Assembly: GCA_949283905.1 (NCBI GenBank)
Contig: CASDUB010000165.1
Coordinates: forward strand, 1-6,796
Direction of reading: 5' to 3'
DNA: 6,796 nt
DNA from: an uncultured Lachnospiraceae bacterium
GTDB lineage: Bacteria; Bacillota; Clostridia; Lachnospirales; Lachnospiraceae
Part shown: piece after piece, positions 1 through 6,316 of the stretch
Layout: each line of letters opens with the position of its first letter
Numbering within the stretch: position 1 is the stretch's first letter
The notes under the pieces: generated by a model
Seen by the model: the letters and a program-made list of their open reading frames with translations, nothing else
Databases searched by the model: none
Told to the model about the DNA's origin: nothing
Translations under genes and position numbers: made by a program

Positions 1-1257
1 AAGCCGATTAAACATAATGAATTTCTGAACAGAAAAATAGTTAAAATAAAAGACAATTATGCGCATCTGCGCAAAAAGGCAGATTTGTCTGATGATATTC
101 CGGATTTTCCGAATGAAAAAGAATTCTATCCGGGAAATATTGTAAATTTCGGCGCATACCCGCAGGAGTCGGAAAATGATTTTTCATCTATTCAATGGAT
201 TGTGCTGAGTACAGATGAAGAAACAGCTCTCTGTATCTCAAAAAAGGCGCTGATAACATGCAGGTATTGCGACGCGGAAGAAACATTAAAAAATCAAGAG
301 GCACTATTCTGGGAAAATTCACTTGCAAGACAAATATGCAATAAATATTTTTATGAAGATGCTTTTTCAGAAGAAGAGAAGAAAAGGATCGTTCCTCAGA
401 CTATTTCATCGCTAAAAATGGGAAAGATATGTACAGATCCGGTGTTTTTACTGTCTGAAGAGCAGGTCAGACAATATTTTCCATCTGCAGAATCGAGAAA
501 AGCTATTCCGACGACATTTGCCAAAGAAAATGGAGCATTATTGTATCCGTATAAGGATTCTGATACTTCATTTGCTTTTTGGTGGATACTTCCTCAGGAA
601 GAATTTATCATGAATTCGCAGCAAGGCATGGTATATCCCAAAGCAGTGCTGGGAAACGGAGAAATCCGGTATCATGGGCGAAATATATATCATGTCGATT
701 TTACGTTAAGACCATGTGTAAGGATCCGTTTTACGAATACTGAGAAAGTCAGAAAGATTAGTAAAAGTCAGAAAGTTATGTCGATAGATGAACTTCAAAT
801 CAAATCTCTGAAAAAAACGGGACTGATTTATACTCCTTTGACAAAAAAGGCTATGCAGATAAGTTTTGAAGTGCATAAAAATCAAAAAGACAAGAGCGGT
901 ATGCCGTACTTTATACATCCGCTGCATCTGGCGGAGCAAATGGAAACAGAAGCGGAAATTTGTACAGCTCTGCTTCACGATGTTGTGGAAGACGGCGATT
1001 GCAGTATTGATGACCTGAAAAAAGCAGGTTTTCCGGAGGAGGTTACAGACGCCGTGCAGCTGTTGACGCGATGCGAAGATGAAGATTATTTTGACTATGT
1101 CGCAAGAGTTCGCCAAAATCCGATCGCACGCCGTGTGAAATTTGCAGACCTTACTCATAACAGCGATCTTGGCCGCATCGAAAATCCGAGTGAAAAAGAC
1201 CATATCAGAGTTAAAAAGTATCACAAAGCGATGGAAATATTGCAATTTCAAATCTGA
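1..1257 (+). CDS. DUF6273 domain fused to RelA/SpoT-type HD hydrolase domain (5' partial)
   Basis: The reading frame is open to the left edge, so 418 C-terminal residues are visible. No ATG or GTG occurs in frame before the TTG at 85, which has only a weak ribosome binding site, so I take the true start to lie outside. Residues about 45-245 resemble DUF6273: an NIVNFGAYPQ opening, IQWIVL, WENSLARQ, FLLSEEQ, FWWILP and a closing LRPCVRIRF. Residues about 275-415 are an HD domain of the (p)ppGpp-hydrolase type: FIHP (H306), LLHDVVED (H326, D327, E330, D331) and FADLTHNSD (D383, N387). These match the metal and substrate positions of the Rel/SpoT hydrolase domain. There is no synthetase, TGS or ACT domain, so if active it would be a small-alarmone-hydrolase-like enzyme. 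What DUF6273 does here is unknown; a ligand-sensing or binding role is a guess. HD domain call firm, substrate uncertain. Confidence 0.85.
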   Translation, partial: KPIKHNEFLNRKIVKIKDNYAHLRKKADLSDDIPDFPNEKEFYPGNIVNFGAYPQESENDFSSIQWIVLSTDEETALCISKKALITCRYCDAEETLKNQEALFWENSLARQICNKYFYEDAFSEEEKKRIVPQTISSLKMGKICTDPVFLLSEEQVRQYFPSAESRKAIPTTFAKENGALLYPYKDSDTSFAFWWILPQEEFIMNSQQGMVYPKAVLGNGEIRYHGRNIYHVDFTLRPCVRIRFTNTEKVRKISKSQKVMSIDELQIKSLKKTGLIYTPLTKKAMQISFEVHKNQKDKSGMPYFIHPLHLAEQMETEAEICTALLHDVVEDGDCSIDDLKKAGFPEEVTDAVQLLTRCEDEDYFDYVARVRQNPIARRVKFADLTHNSDLGRIENPSEKDHIRVKKYHKAMEILQFQI

Positions 1258-1331
1258 TACGCAGCGGTTTAGAAAGGAATAGGAAGAATAAAATCTGATA
1301 CGCAGCGATCCGGGAAGAAATACGAAGAATA
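1251..1331. repeat. 41-bp imperfect tandem direct repeat over the stop codon
   Basis: Positions 1251-1290 and 1292-1331 match at 33 of 40 bases by eye. The identical core AATCTGATACGCAGCG is at 1251-1266 and 1292-1307, and both copies end in GAAGAATA. The first copy contains the stop codon of the HD-domain gene; the second lies in the intergenic gap. A local duplication is the simplest explanation. Confidence 0.8.
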
Positions 1332-1341
1332 TCTTGAGCAG

Positions 1342-1378
1342 CAGCTCACTTGGGAAGCTTTCGCTTCCCGGTGAGCTG
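1342..1378. terminator. Long hairpin at the convergent gene ends; possible terminator without a U-tract
   Basis: The arms CAGCTCAC (1342-1349) and GTGAGCTG (1371-1378) enclose a second stem, GGGAAGC (1352-1358) with GCTTCCC (1363-1369). The minus-strand transcript would have a GAAA tetraloop. The hairpin contains the last codons and TGA stop of the NimA-like gene and sits between convergent genes. Neither side has a run of T, so intrinsic termination is uncertain; it may instead stabilise the 3' end of the mRNA. Confidence 0.45.
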
Positions 1379-1819
1379 TTCTACGTCTAAGGCGTAAACA
1401 AGAGTTCGTGAAATAGCGTCAGGATTAAAATAAGCGTCTTTACCCGGATGGTAATGATCCATCAGCTTTCTTAGAGCTTCATTTTTTTCGTCGTCAGACA
1501 AGATCCTGATCCTGCCGTATCCGATAACGCTTTCATAAGCCATCGTACAATAACCTTTATCTTCGAAATATTGAAGCGTATGGCTGCAGTCCATTTCAAA
1601 AGAAGCGCGGTTGTCTTTTTTGATCAGATCCACTTTAAGTCCTTCCAATGCGCTGTGGAAATAAAGAATAATTTTTCCATTAGTTACATTCGTTCCAAAG
1701 TTCAGAGGAATAATATAAGGAAATCCATCGTTGTTCAGCGCAATCCGGCAAACATCGCAGCGATTTATCACATCAAGTATTTCATTAAAATCAGTTATCT
1801 CGCGATTCATTTTTCTCAT
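1346..1819 (-). CDS. NimA-like pyridoxamine 5'-phosphate oxidase family FMN-binding protein
   Basis: This 157-residue protein is full length for the single-domain split-barrel flavoproteins related to NimA (5-nitroimidazole resistance) and pyridoxamine-phosphate oxidase. Visible family features are MNREITD near the N-terminus, CDVCRIALN (21-29), FPYIIPLNFG (33-42), the YFHSALEGLK block with H55 (53-62) that binds the flavin in relatives, FEMD (74-77), ESVIGYGR (96-103) and a closing LTGKRK. Members are cytoplasmic and probably reduce small nitro or oxidised compounds using FMN; the substrate cannot be read from sequence. The ATG at 1819 is supported by AAAGGATG upstream; the internal Met4 lacks a site. 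It lies 73 bp downstream of hcp on the same strand, so it could be the third gene of that operon, although a possible own promoter exists in the gap. The family is certain; antibiotic resistance is not implied. Confidence 0.88.
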   Translation of the reverse strand: MRKMNREITDFNEILDVINRCDVCRIALNNDGFPYIIPLNFGTNVTNGKIILYFHSALEGLKVDLIKKDNRASFEMDCSHTLQYFEDKGYCTMAYESVIGYGRIRILSDDEKNEALRKLMDHYHPGKDAYFNPDAISRTLVYALDVEQLTGKRKLPK

Positions 1820-1858
1820 ACTATCATCCTTTAGACTATATTGAATATTTTACGAAAT

Positions 1859-1887
1859 ACATTAATTTCACCGGTGATTTTTGTCAA
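1859..1887 (-). promoter_or_regulatory. Possible promoter of the NimA-like gene with palindrome TCACCGGTGA
   Basis: On the minus strand a consensus -35 TTGACA (1887-1882) is followed after 17 bp by a weak -10, TAATGT (1864-1859), about 40 nt before the start codon. Between them lies the perfect 10-bp palindrome TCACCGGTGA (1868-1877). A protein bound there would block polymerase. The weak -10 keeps confidence low. Confidence 0.3.
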
Positions 1888-1892
1888 ATCAA

Positions 1893-3491
1893 TTATCCTT
1901 CAAGCAGTGATTTTAAATCCTCTTCAGGAGTGGTGATCGGCGCAATGCCGAAATTTTCAACAAGGAAGTTGAGAATATTCGGAGATAAAAATGCCGGAAG
2001 AGTTGGGCCGAGGCGAATATTCTTAATTCCAAGATGAAGAAGCGTCAGCAGGATGCAGACAGCCTTCTGCTCATACCATGAAAGAACAAAAGAGAGCGGC
2101 AGTTCATTAACGCTGCATCCGAATGCCTCGGACAGAGCAATGGCAACACGGATCGCGCCGTATGCATCGTTGCACTGACCCATATCAAGGATCCTCGGAA
2201 GTCCTCCGATTTCGCCAAGGTCAAGATCGTTAAAACGGTATTTGCCACATGCAAGCGTCAGGATGATGCTGTCGGCAGGGGTAAGTTTAACAAAATCAGT
2301 ATAATAGTTTCTGCCCGGTTTTGCACCATCGCATCCGCCTACGAGGAAGAAGTGGCTGATTGCTCCTGATTTTACGGCGTCAACGATCGTCTGAGCATGG
2401 GAGAGGATAGCTCCATGAGCAAATCCTGTCGTTACTTCAGAGCCTCCGTTGATACCTGTGAACGCCTTGTCTTCGGTATATCCGCCAAGTTCAAGAGCTT
2501 TTTCGATCACAGGAGTAAAATCTTTATCTTCGCCGATGTGCACAGTGCCCGGGAAAGCTACAACTTCAGTCGTGAAGACTCTGTCAGCATAACTTGCTTT
2601 CGGAGGCATCAGGCAGTTTGTGGTAAAAAGGATCGGAGCAGGAATATTGTCAAACTCTTTCTGCTGATTCTGCCATGCAGTACCGAAATTGCCTTTGAGG
2701 TGAGAAAATTTCTTGAGCTCCGGATAAGCGTGAGCAGGAAGCATTTCGCCGTGAGTATAAATATTAATGCCCTTTCCTTCAGTCTGTTCAAGAAGTATTC
2801 TGAGGTCTTTAAGATCATGACCTGTAACAACGATGAAAGGTCCTTTTTCAACAGTAAGAGGAACAGTCGTCGGAACAGGATTTCCGTAAGTTTCTGTATT
2901 GGCTTTATCAAGCAGCGCCATGCATTTTAGGTTGATCTCGCCGACTTTTAAGACAAACGGAAGAAGAGCAGAAGCATCTTCCTCATAACCTATTTTGAAA
3001 AGAGCTTCGCAGAAAAATCTGTTGATCTCGTCGTCTTCGTAACCAAGAACAGAAGCATGGTAAGCATAAGCGGCCATACCTCTTATTCCAAGCAGGATAA
3101 GGGATTTGAGGGAACGGATATCCTCATCAGCGTCCCAAAGCTGATCCATATCGTATTCATCATTTCTTCCGCATGAAGACCGGCATTTGCCGCATTCCGG
3201 AACGAGTTTCTCTTTTTCGGCTCTGACTTTTTTGATCATCTGTTCAATCGATTCATTGTCAAAGCTTACATTTGTGATAGTGGTGAAAAGACCGGCAATG
3301 ATCGTGCGGTATGTGCTCTCTGTCGGAACCGTATTTCCTTCGGTCGCTCTGGCAAGTCCGATCAAAGCACCTGTAAGTTTGTCCTGAAGTTTAGCCGTGT
3401 CGGCTTTTTTGCCGCATACGCCGGCGTTTCCGGTGCAGCCTGTGCATCCGGCAGTCTGTTCACATTGGAAGCAAAACATTTTTTTGTCCAT
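1893..3491 (-). CDS. hcp: Hybrid cluster protein (hydroxylamine/NO reductase)
   Basis: This cytoplasmic Fe-S enzyme of 532 residues is full length for the family. Hcp reduces hydroxylamine to ammonia in vitro; in E. coli it is reported to act as an NO reductase under anaerobic nitrosative stress. The N-terminus has the cubane-cluster motif C7-x2-C10-x8-C19-x6-C26, plus an extra C16. All eight hybrid-cluster ligands are recognisable by their offset from the Desulfovibrio protein: H225 (VTGHDL), E249 (THGEM), C293 (TTNCLMPP), C387 (VGGCDGAK, the persulfide position), C415 (LACGKYRF), C440 (GQCNDAYG), E474 and K476 (WYEQKAV). A further C-x2-C-x3-C at 100-107 is seen. The ATG is preceded by AAGGAGA 8 nt away. 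It lies 41 bp downstream of the ferredoxin-like gene, so the two are probably cotranscribed. No Hcr-type NADH reductase gene is in the window. Identity is very secure. Confidence 0.98.
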   Translation of the reverse strand: MDKKMFCFQCEQTAGCTGCTGNAGVCGKKADTAKLQDKLTGALIGLARATEGNTVPTESTYRTIIAGLFTTITNVSFDNESIEQMIKKVRAEKEKLVPECGKCRSSCGRNDEYDMDQLWDADEDIRSLKSLILLGIRGMAAYAYHASVLGYEDDEINRFFCEALFKIGYEEDASALLPFVLKVGEINLKCMALLDKANTETYGNPVPTTVPLTVEKGPFIVVTGHDLKDLRILLEQTEGKGINIYTHGEMLPAHAYPELKKFSHLKGNFGTAWQNQQKEFDNIPAPILFTTNCLMPPKASYADRVFTTEVVAFPGTVHIGEDKDFTPVIEKALELGGYTEDKAFTGINGGSEVTTGFAHGAILSHAQTIVDAVKSGAISHFFLVGGCDGAKPGRNYYTDFVKLTPADSIILTLACGKYRFNDLDLGEIGGLPRILDMGQCNDAYGAIRVAIALSEAFGCSVNELPLSFVLSWYEQKAVCILLTLLHLGIKNIRLGPTLPAFLSPNILNFLVENFGIAPITTPEEDLKSLLEG

Positions 3492-3532
3492 ATCTGATTC
3501 TCCTTGTAAAATAAAATTATGTCAACAGTTAC

Positions 3533-4246
3533 TTATTCAATTATATTTCCGTCAATTCCGACGGTAACAACCTGCCATGGTAAAAATTTGCCGCTTTTCT
3601 GAAGCGCATTCTTAACAGCCATTTCAAGACCGCCGCAGCACGGAACTTCCATCCTGACAACGGTAACGCTTTTAATGTCATTGTTTTTGATTATCTCGCA
3701 AAGCTTTTTGCTGTAATCAATCGCGTCAAGTTTAGGACATCCTATCAGAGCAACTTTGCCGCGAAGGAATTCATTGTGGAAATTTGCATACGCGTAAGCG
3801 GTACAGTCGGCAGCAACAAGAAGCTTCGCGCCGTCAAAATAAGGAGCGTTTACAGGTGCAAGCTTGATCTGAACAGGCCAGTTTTGAAGCTGAGAACTTG
3901 GCTTAGTCAAAGAAACATTATGAGCAGATCCGGCAGCATTATCATGACTGATCATGCGGACGCGTGAACCCGGACATCCGCCGCCTGAGACAGCATTTGC
4001 AGCTTCTGAACGTTTCTTATTTTCAAGAACTGCAGCTTCGTTGTAAGCCTCGGCCTCGCGTTCAACAAAAGTAATCGCTCCTGTGGGACAGGTCGGAAGG
4101 CAGTCGCCGAGACCGTCGCAGTAGTCGTCGCGAAGAAGTTTAGCCTTGCCGTTTACCATGCCGATCGCCCCTTCGTGGCATGCATTAGCGCAAGCGCCGC
4201 AGCCGTTGCATTTTTCTTCATCTATTTGAATAATTCTTCGTATCAT
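3533..4246 (-). CDS. Ferredoxin-like 4Fe-4S protein, probable Hcp electron-transfer partner
   Basis: This 237-residue soluble protein is the first gene of the hcp operon. Its N-terminus is a bacterial-type ferredoxin domain: a complete cluster motif C13-x2-C16-x2-C19-x3-C23, then an incomplete second motif with C43, C49 and C53 (YCDGLGDCLPTCPTG) in which the usual second cysteine is missing. The second site may hold a [3Fe-4S] cluster, use another ligand, or be empty. A linker with C91 (GGGCPGS) leads to a C-terminal domain of about 110 residues with AADCTAYAY (C148), LIGCPKLD (C170) and VPCCGGLE (C203, C204); these may bind more metal or carry redox thiols. I do not know a demonstrated function for this C-terminal domain. 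Position next to hcp and the Fe-S content suggest it passes electrons to Hcp, by inference only. AGGAGG lies 8 nt before the ATG. Confidence 0.88.
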   Translation of the reverse strand: MIRRIIQIDEEKCNGCGACANACHEGAIGMVNGKAKLLRDDYCDGLGDCLPTCPTGAITFVEREAEAYNEAAVLENKKRSEAANAVSGGGCPGSRVRMISHDNAAGSAHNVSLTKPSSQLQNWPVQIKLAPVNAPYFDGAKLLVAADCTAYAYANFHNEFLRGKVALIGCPKLDAIDYSKKLCEIIKNNDIKSVTVVRMEVPCCGGLEMAVKNALQKSGKFLPWQVVTVGIDGNIIE

Positions 4247-4285
4247 TTATATATCCTCCTGCATAAATTGATGATGTTTTGTATT

Positions 4286-4314
4286 TTGCTTTTATGGACT
4301 CATCATAGTACAAT
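4286..4314 (+). promoter_or_regulatory. Sigma-A-type promoter of the regulator-dinB operon
   Basis: The -35 TTGCTT (4286-4291) and -10 TACAAT (4309-4314) are separated by exactly 17 bp, placing transcription start near 4321 and giving a 5' leader of about 37 nt. The -10 matches consensus at 5 of 6 bases and the -35 at 3 of 6. The site was found by eye. Confidence 0.55.
4305..4310 (-). promoter_or_regulatory. Putative -10 element of the ferredoxin-hcp operon
   Basis: On the minus strand TACTAT lies here, overlapping the opposing -10. It would start transcription near 4298-4295, about 50 nt before the ferredoxin-like gene. No recognisable -35 lies 16-18 bp upstream, as expected of a promoter that depends on an activator. 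Confidence 0.4.
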
Positions 4315-4328
4315 AAATTCAACATGTA

Positions 4329-4344
4329 TGTTTGAATTCAAACA
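4329..4344. promoter_or_regulatory. Perfect 16-bp palindrome, candidate Crp/Fnr-family operator
   Basis: TGTTTGAATTCAAACA is a perfect palindrome with half-sites TGTTT and AAACA six bases apart, the same geometry as the Crp site TGTGA-N6-TCACA. It overlaps the first base of the regulator's ribosome binding site. It lies downstream of the regulator's promoter and about 39-41 bp upstream of the inferred hcp-operon start. A partly overlapping imperfect inverted repeat, AATTCAACAT (4316-4325) with ATGTTTGAATT (4328-4338), adds a third TTCAA element. Confidence 0.65.
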
Positions 4345-4350
4345 AGGAGA
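4344..4350 (+). promoter_or_regulatory. Ribosome binding site fixing the regulator's start
   Basis: AAGGAGA stands 7 nt before the ATG at 4358. The frame is open further upstream to 4175, but that extension overlaps the promoter and the divergent gene, so this site decides the start. Confidence 0.85.
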
Positions 4351-4357
4351 GAAAATC

Positions 4358-5038
4358 ATGCAAAAATATTTATCGACACTAAGTAATTCTCCTTTTTTTT
4401 CGGGATTAGACGAAAAACAGATTTTGTCGATCCTAAATTGCTTAAATGCATCAACGATAACAAAAAAGAAGGATTCGTATATTTTCAGGGCAGGTGAAAC
4501 AACGGATGTTATGGGAATGATCCTGTCAGGTTCGGCTTTTATAATCCAGGAAGATCTTTGGGGACACAGAAATATCCTGTCAAAATGCAACGTCGGGGAT
4601 TTTTTCGGAGAACCATACGCGGCAAAACCGGGGGCCGTCTTAAATATCAGCGTCGTGGCTCACGAAGACTGCGAGATACTTCTGTTAAATGTCAGACGAA
4701 TCCTTGTGACATGCAAGATAGCCTGCGAACATCATCAGAGGGTGATCCGAAATCTGGTAGAGGTTCTTTCAAATAAGGTAATGATATTTAACGACAAGAT
4801 AACGCATGTCAGCAAACGAACGACACGCGATAAGCTGCTGTCATATTTATCGACAGAATCGATAAAGCGAGGCTCATTGTCATTTGACATCCAATTTGAC
4901 AGGCAGCAGCTGGCGGACTTTTTATGCGTGGAGCGCGCGGCAATGTCTGCCGAGATATCAAAACTTCAAAAAGAAGGGCTGATAAAAACAAATCGAAATC
5001 ATTTTGAAATAATAATAGGAGATCTGCAGGGAATCTGA
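4358..5038 (+). CDS. Crp/Fnr-family transcriptional regulator (HcpR-like by context)
   Basis: The 226-residue protein has the normal Crp/Fnr length. The N-terminal cyclic-nucleotide-type beta-barrel (about 12-120) includes FFSGLDE, GETTDVMGMILSG and GDFFGEPYA. The dimer helix follows (about 122-150), and the C-terminal winged helix-turn-helix is at about 175-220, with QQLADFLCVERAAMSAEISKLQ as the core. The barrel keeps the GE of the ligand site but lacks the Arg-Ser/Thr pair that grips cAMP phosphate, so cAMP is unlikely to be the ligand. There is no N-terminal FNR cysteine cluster; six cysteines are scattered. The likely signal is NO or another nitrosative or redox cue, as for HcpR proteins that control hcp in anaerobes; this is inferred from the divergent hcp operon. 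In the recognition helix R193 matches Crp Arg180, while Crp Glu181 and Arg185 appear replaced by A194 and A198. It is followed 7 bp later by dinB. Confidence 0.88.
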   Translation: MQKYLSTLSNSPFFSGLDEKQILSILNCLNASTITKKKDSYIFRAGETTDVMGMILSGSAFIIQEDLWGHRNILSKCNVGDFFGEPYAAKPGAVLNISVVAHEDCEILLLNVRRILVTCKIACEHHQRVIRNLVEVLSNKVMIFNDKITHVSKRTTRDKLLSYLSTESIKRGSLSFDIQFDRQQLADFLCVERAAMSAEISKLQKEGLIKTNRNHFEIIIGDLQGI

Positions 5039-5045
5039 GTATAAA

Positions 5046-6269
5046 ATGGAACGACTTATATTTCATATAGATGTAAACAGCGCGTTTTTATCATGGGAAT
5101 CCGCAAGGAGAGTGGCAGAAGGAAAGTCGGACTTACGGCTTGTGCCGGCGGTTGTAGGCGGCGATCCGAAAAAAAGAACGGGTATCGTACTCGCAAAGTC
5201 GGTACCGGCGAAAAAATACAATATACAGACAGGCGAACCTATGGGTATGGCGCTTCGAAAATGTCCGTCGCTTATAAGCGTTCCGCCTGATTTCAGATTG
5301 TACTCAAAATGTTCAAAACAGTTTAAGAAGATATGCGCAGAATATGCTCCGGTCATGGAATCATTTTCGATAGACGAAGTATTTCTTGATATGACAGGAA
5401 CATCGTATATTTACCCTGATCCGATAAAAACAGCGTATGAGATCAAGGACAGGATCAAAAGCGAGCTGGGATTCACCGTAAATATAGGCATATCTGTAAA
5501 TAAACTGCTGGCGAAGATGGCCTCGGACTTTGAAAAACCGGATAAAGTTCATACTCTGTTTCCGGATGAGATAGCGAAAAAGATGTGGCCTCTCGATGTG
5601 AAAGAACTGTTGTTTTTAGGAAAATCGACGGCAAAAGCGCTGCATGCAAAAGGAATTCATACGATAGGACAGCTGGCAGCATGTACGCCGGAAGAAATAG
5701 ATATGATAATAGGCGGAAAGAGCGGAAGGCAGCTGTTAAATTATGCCCGCGGAATAGACGATTCGCCGGTAAAAGAAGAACGTGACGAAGCAAAAAGCTA
5801 CAGCATCGAGACGACAGTAGAAGAGAGCATATCAAGCGTAGAAGCGGTGCTTCCGATACTTCTTGAAGAAGTGGACGTTGTTTCAGCCAGAATGCGGCGG
5901 GACAATAAAAAATGCTGCTGCGTATCCGTCATTTACAGAACCGATGACTTCAAGCGGAAAAGCCGCCAGTGTAAAGTTGAACCCACGGATATATCGGAAG
6001 GCATATACAAAAAAGTTGTGGAATTATTTAAGACAAACTGGAAAGGCGAATCCTTAAGACTTATCGGAGTGTCTCTTTCGGATCTGACGGATGAAGAGTA
6101 TACCCAGTTCTCGCTCTTCGGAAACGATGAACACGATCAGAAACGGCAGAAAATGGACAAAACGGTAGACGCATTAAAAGAAAAATTCGGATACGGTGTG
6201 ATAAGAAGAGCCAGCACGATGAATACGTCAGATCGGATAGGACGGAAGGTGAAAAGCGACACGGAGTGA
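5046..6269 (+). CDS. dinB: DNA polymerase IV (Y-family translesion polymerase)
   Basis: This 407-residue protein is complete. It extends primers past damaged template bases with low fidelity and no proofreading. The palm shows catalytic D9 (FHIDVNSAF) and D110/E111 (SFSIDEVFLD), with steric-gate F14 five residues after D9 as in E. coli DinB. The thumb has helix-hairpin-helix-like text (LLFLGKSTAKALHAKGIHTIGQLA, split by eye into LLFLGKSTAKAL and GIHTIGQLA, about 188-211). The little-finger domain begins near 250 (KSYSIETTVEES). QFSLF at 354-358 fits the sliding-clamp binding motif and is followed by a short basic tail. The start follows the regulator's stop by 7 bp; the nearest ribosome binding site, AGGGAA at 5028, is a rather distant 12 nt away, so translation may be coupled to the regulator. 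I see no LexA/DinR box upstream. Ile is often ATA (three in EEIDMIIGG), unlike hcp, which fits low expression. Identity is secure. Confidence 0.97.
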   Translation: MERLIFHIDVNSAFLSWESARRVAEGKSDLRLVPAVVGGDPKKRTGIVLAKSVPAKKYNIQTGEPMGMALRKCPSLISVPPDFRLYSKCSKQFKKICAEYAPVMESFSIDEVFLDMTGTSYIYPDPIKTAYEIKDRIKSELGFTVNIGISVNKLLAKMASDFEKPDKVHTLFPDEIAKKMWPLDVKELLFLGKSTAKALHAKGIHTIGQLAACTPEEIDMIIGGKSGRQLLNYARGIDDSPVKEERDEAKSYSIETTVEESISSVEAVLPILLEEVDVVSARMRRDNKKCCCVSVIYRTDDFKRKSRQCKVEPTDISEGIYKKVVELFKTNWKGESLRLIGVSLSDLTDEEYTQFSLFGNDEHDQKRQKMDKTVDALKEKFGYGVIRRASTMNTSDRIGRKVKSDTE

Positions 6270-6316
6270 TCTGAAGAAGAAGCGGATATGCTTAAATCTG
6301 TGCTCGCCAAGGCAAT

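Noticed and set aside
706..1251. 181-codon open frame on the minus strand opposite the HD domain
   Set aside because: It is antisense to a well-supported conserved domain, has no recognisable motif, and its composition is what the complement of the coding strand would give.
2397..2930. 177-codon open frame on the plus strand inside hcp
   Set aside because: It lies wholly within the reverse complement of a highly conserved enzyme gene and shows no family features or ribosome binding site.
3520..3525. TTGACA on the minus strand between the ferredoxin-like gene and hcp, a possible internal hcp promoter
   Set aside because: At 16-18 bp spacing the -10 would fall on the ribosome binding site and does not resemble TATAAT.
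4271..4306. ATGATG/CATCAT inverted repeat in the divergent region
   Set aside because: The arms are only 6 bp with a 24-bp gap and no extension; too weak to separate from chance beside the perfect 16-bp palindrome.
4175..4357. N-terminal extension of the Crp/Fnr regulator
   Set aside because: The extension overlaps the start of the divergent ferredoxin-like gene and the whole promoter region, is unlike any Crp/Fnr N-terminus, and the ATG at 4358 has a strong ribosome binding site.
5473..5835. 120-codon minus-strand frame inside dinB
   Set aside because: It is antisense to conserved polymerase sequence, with low-complexity Leu/Ser-rich text and no supporting start signal.
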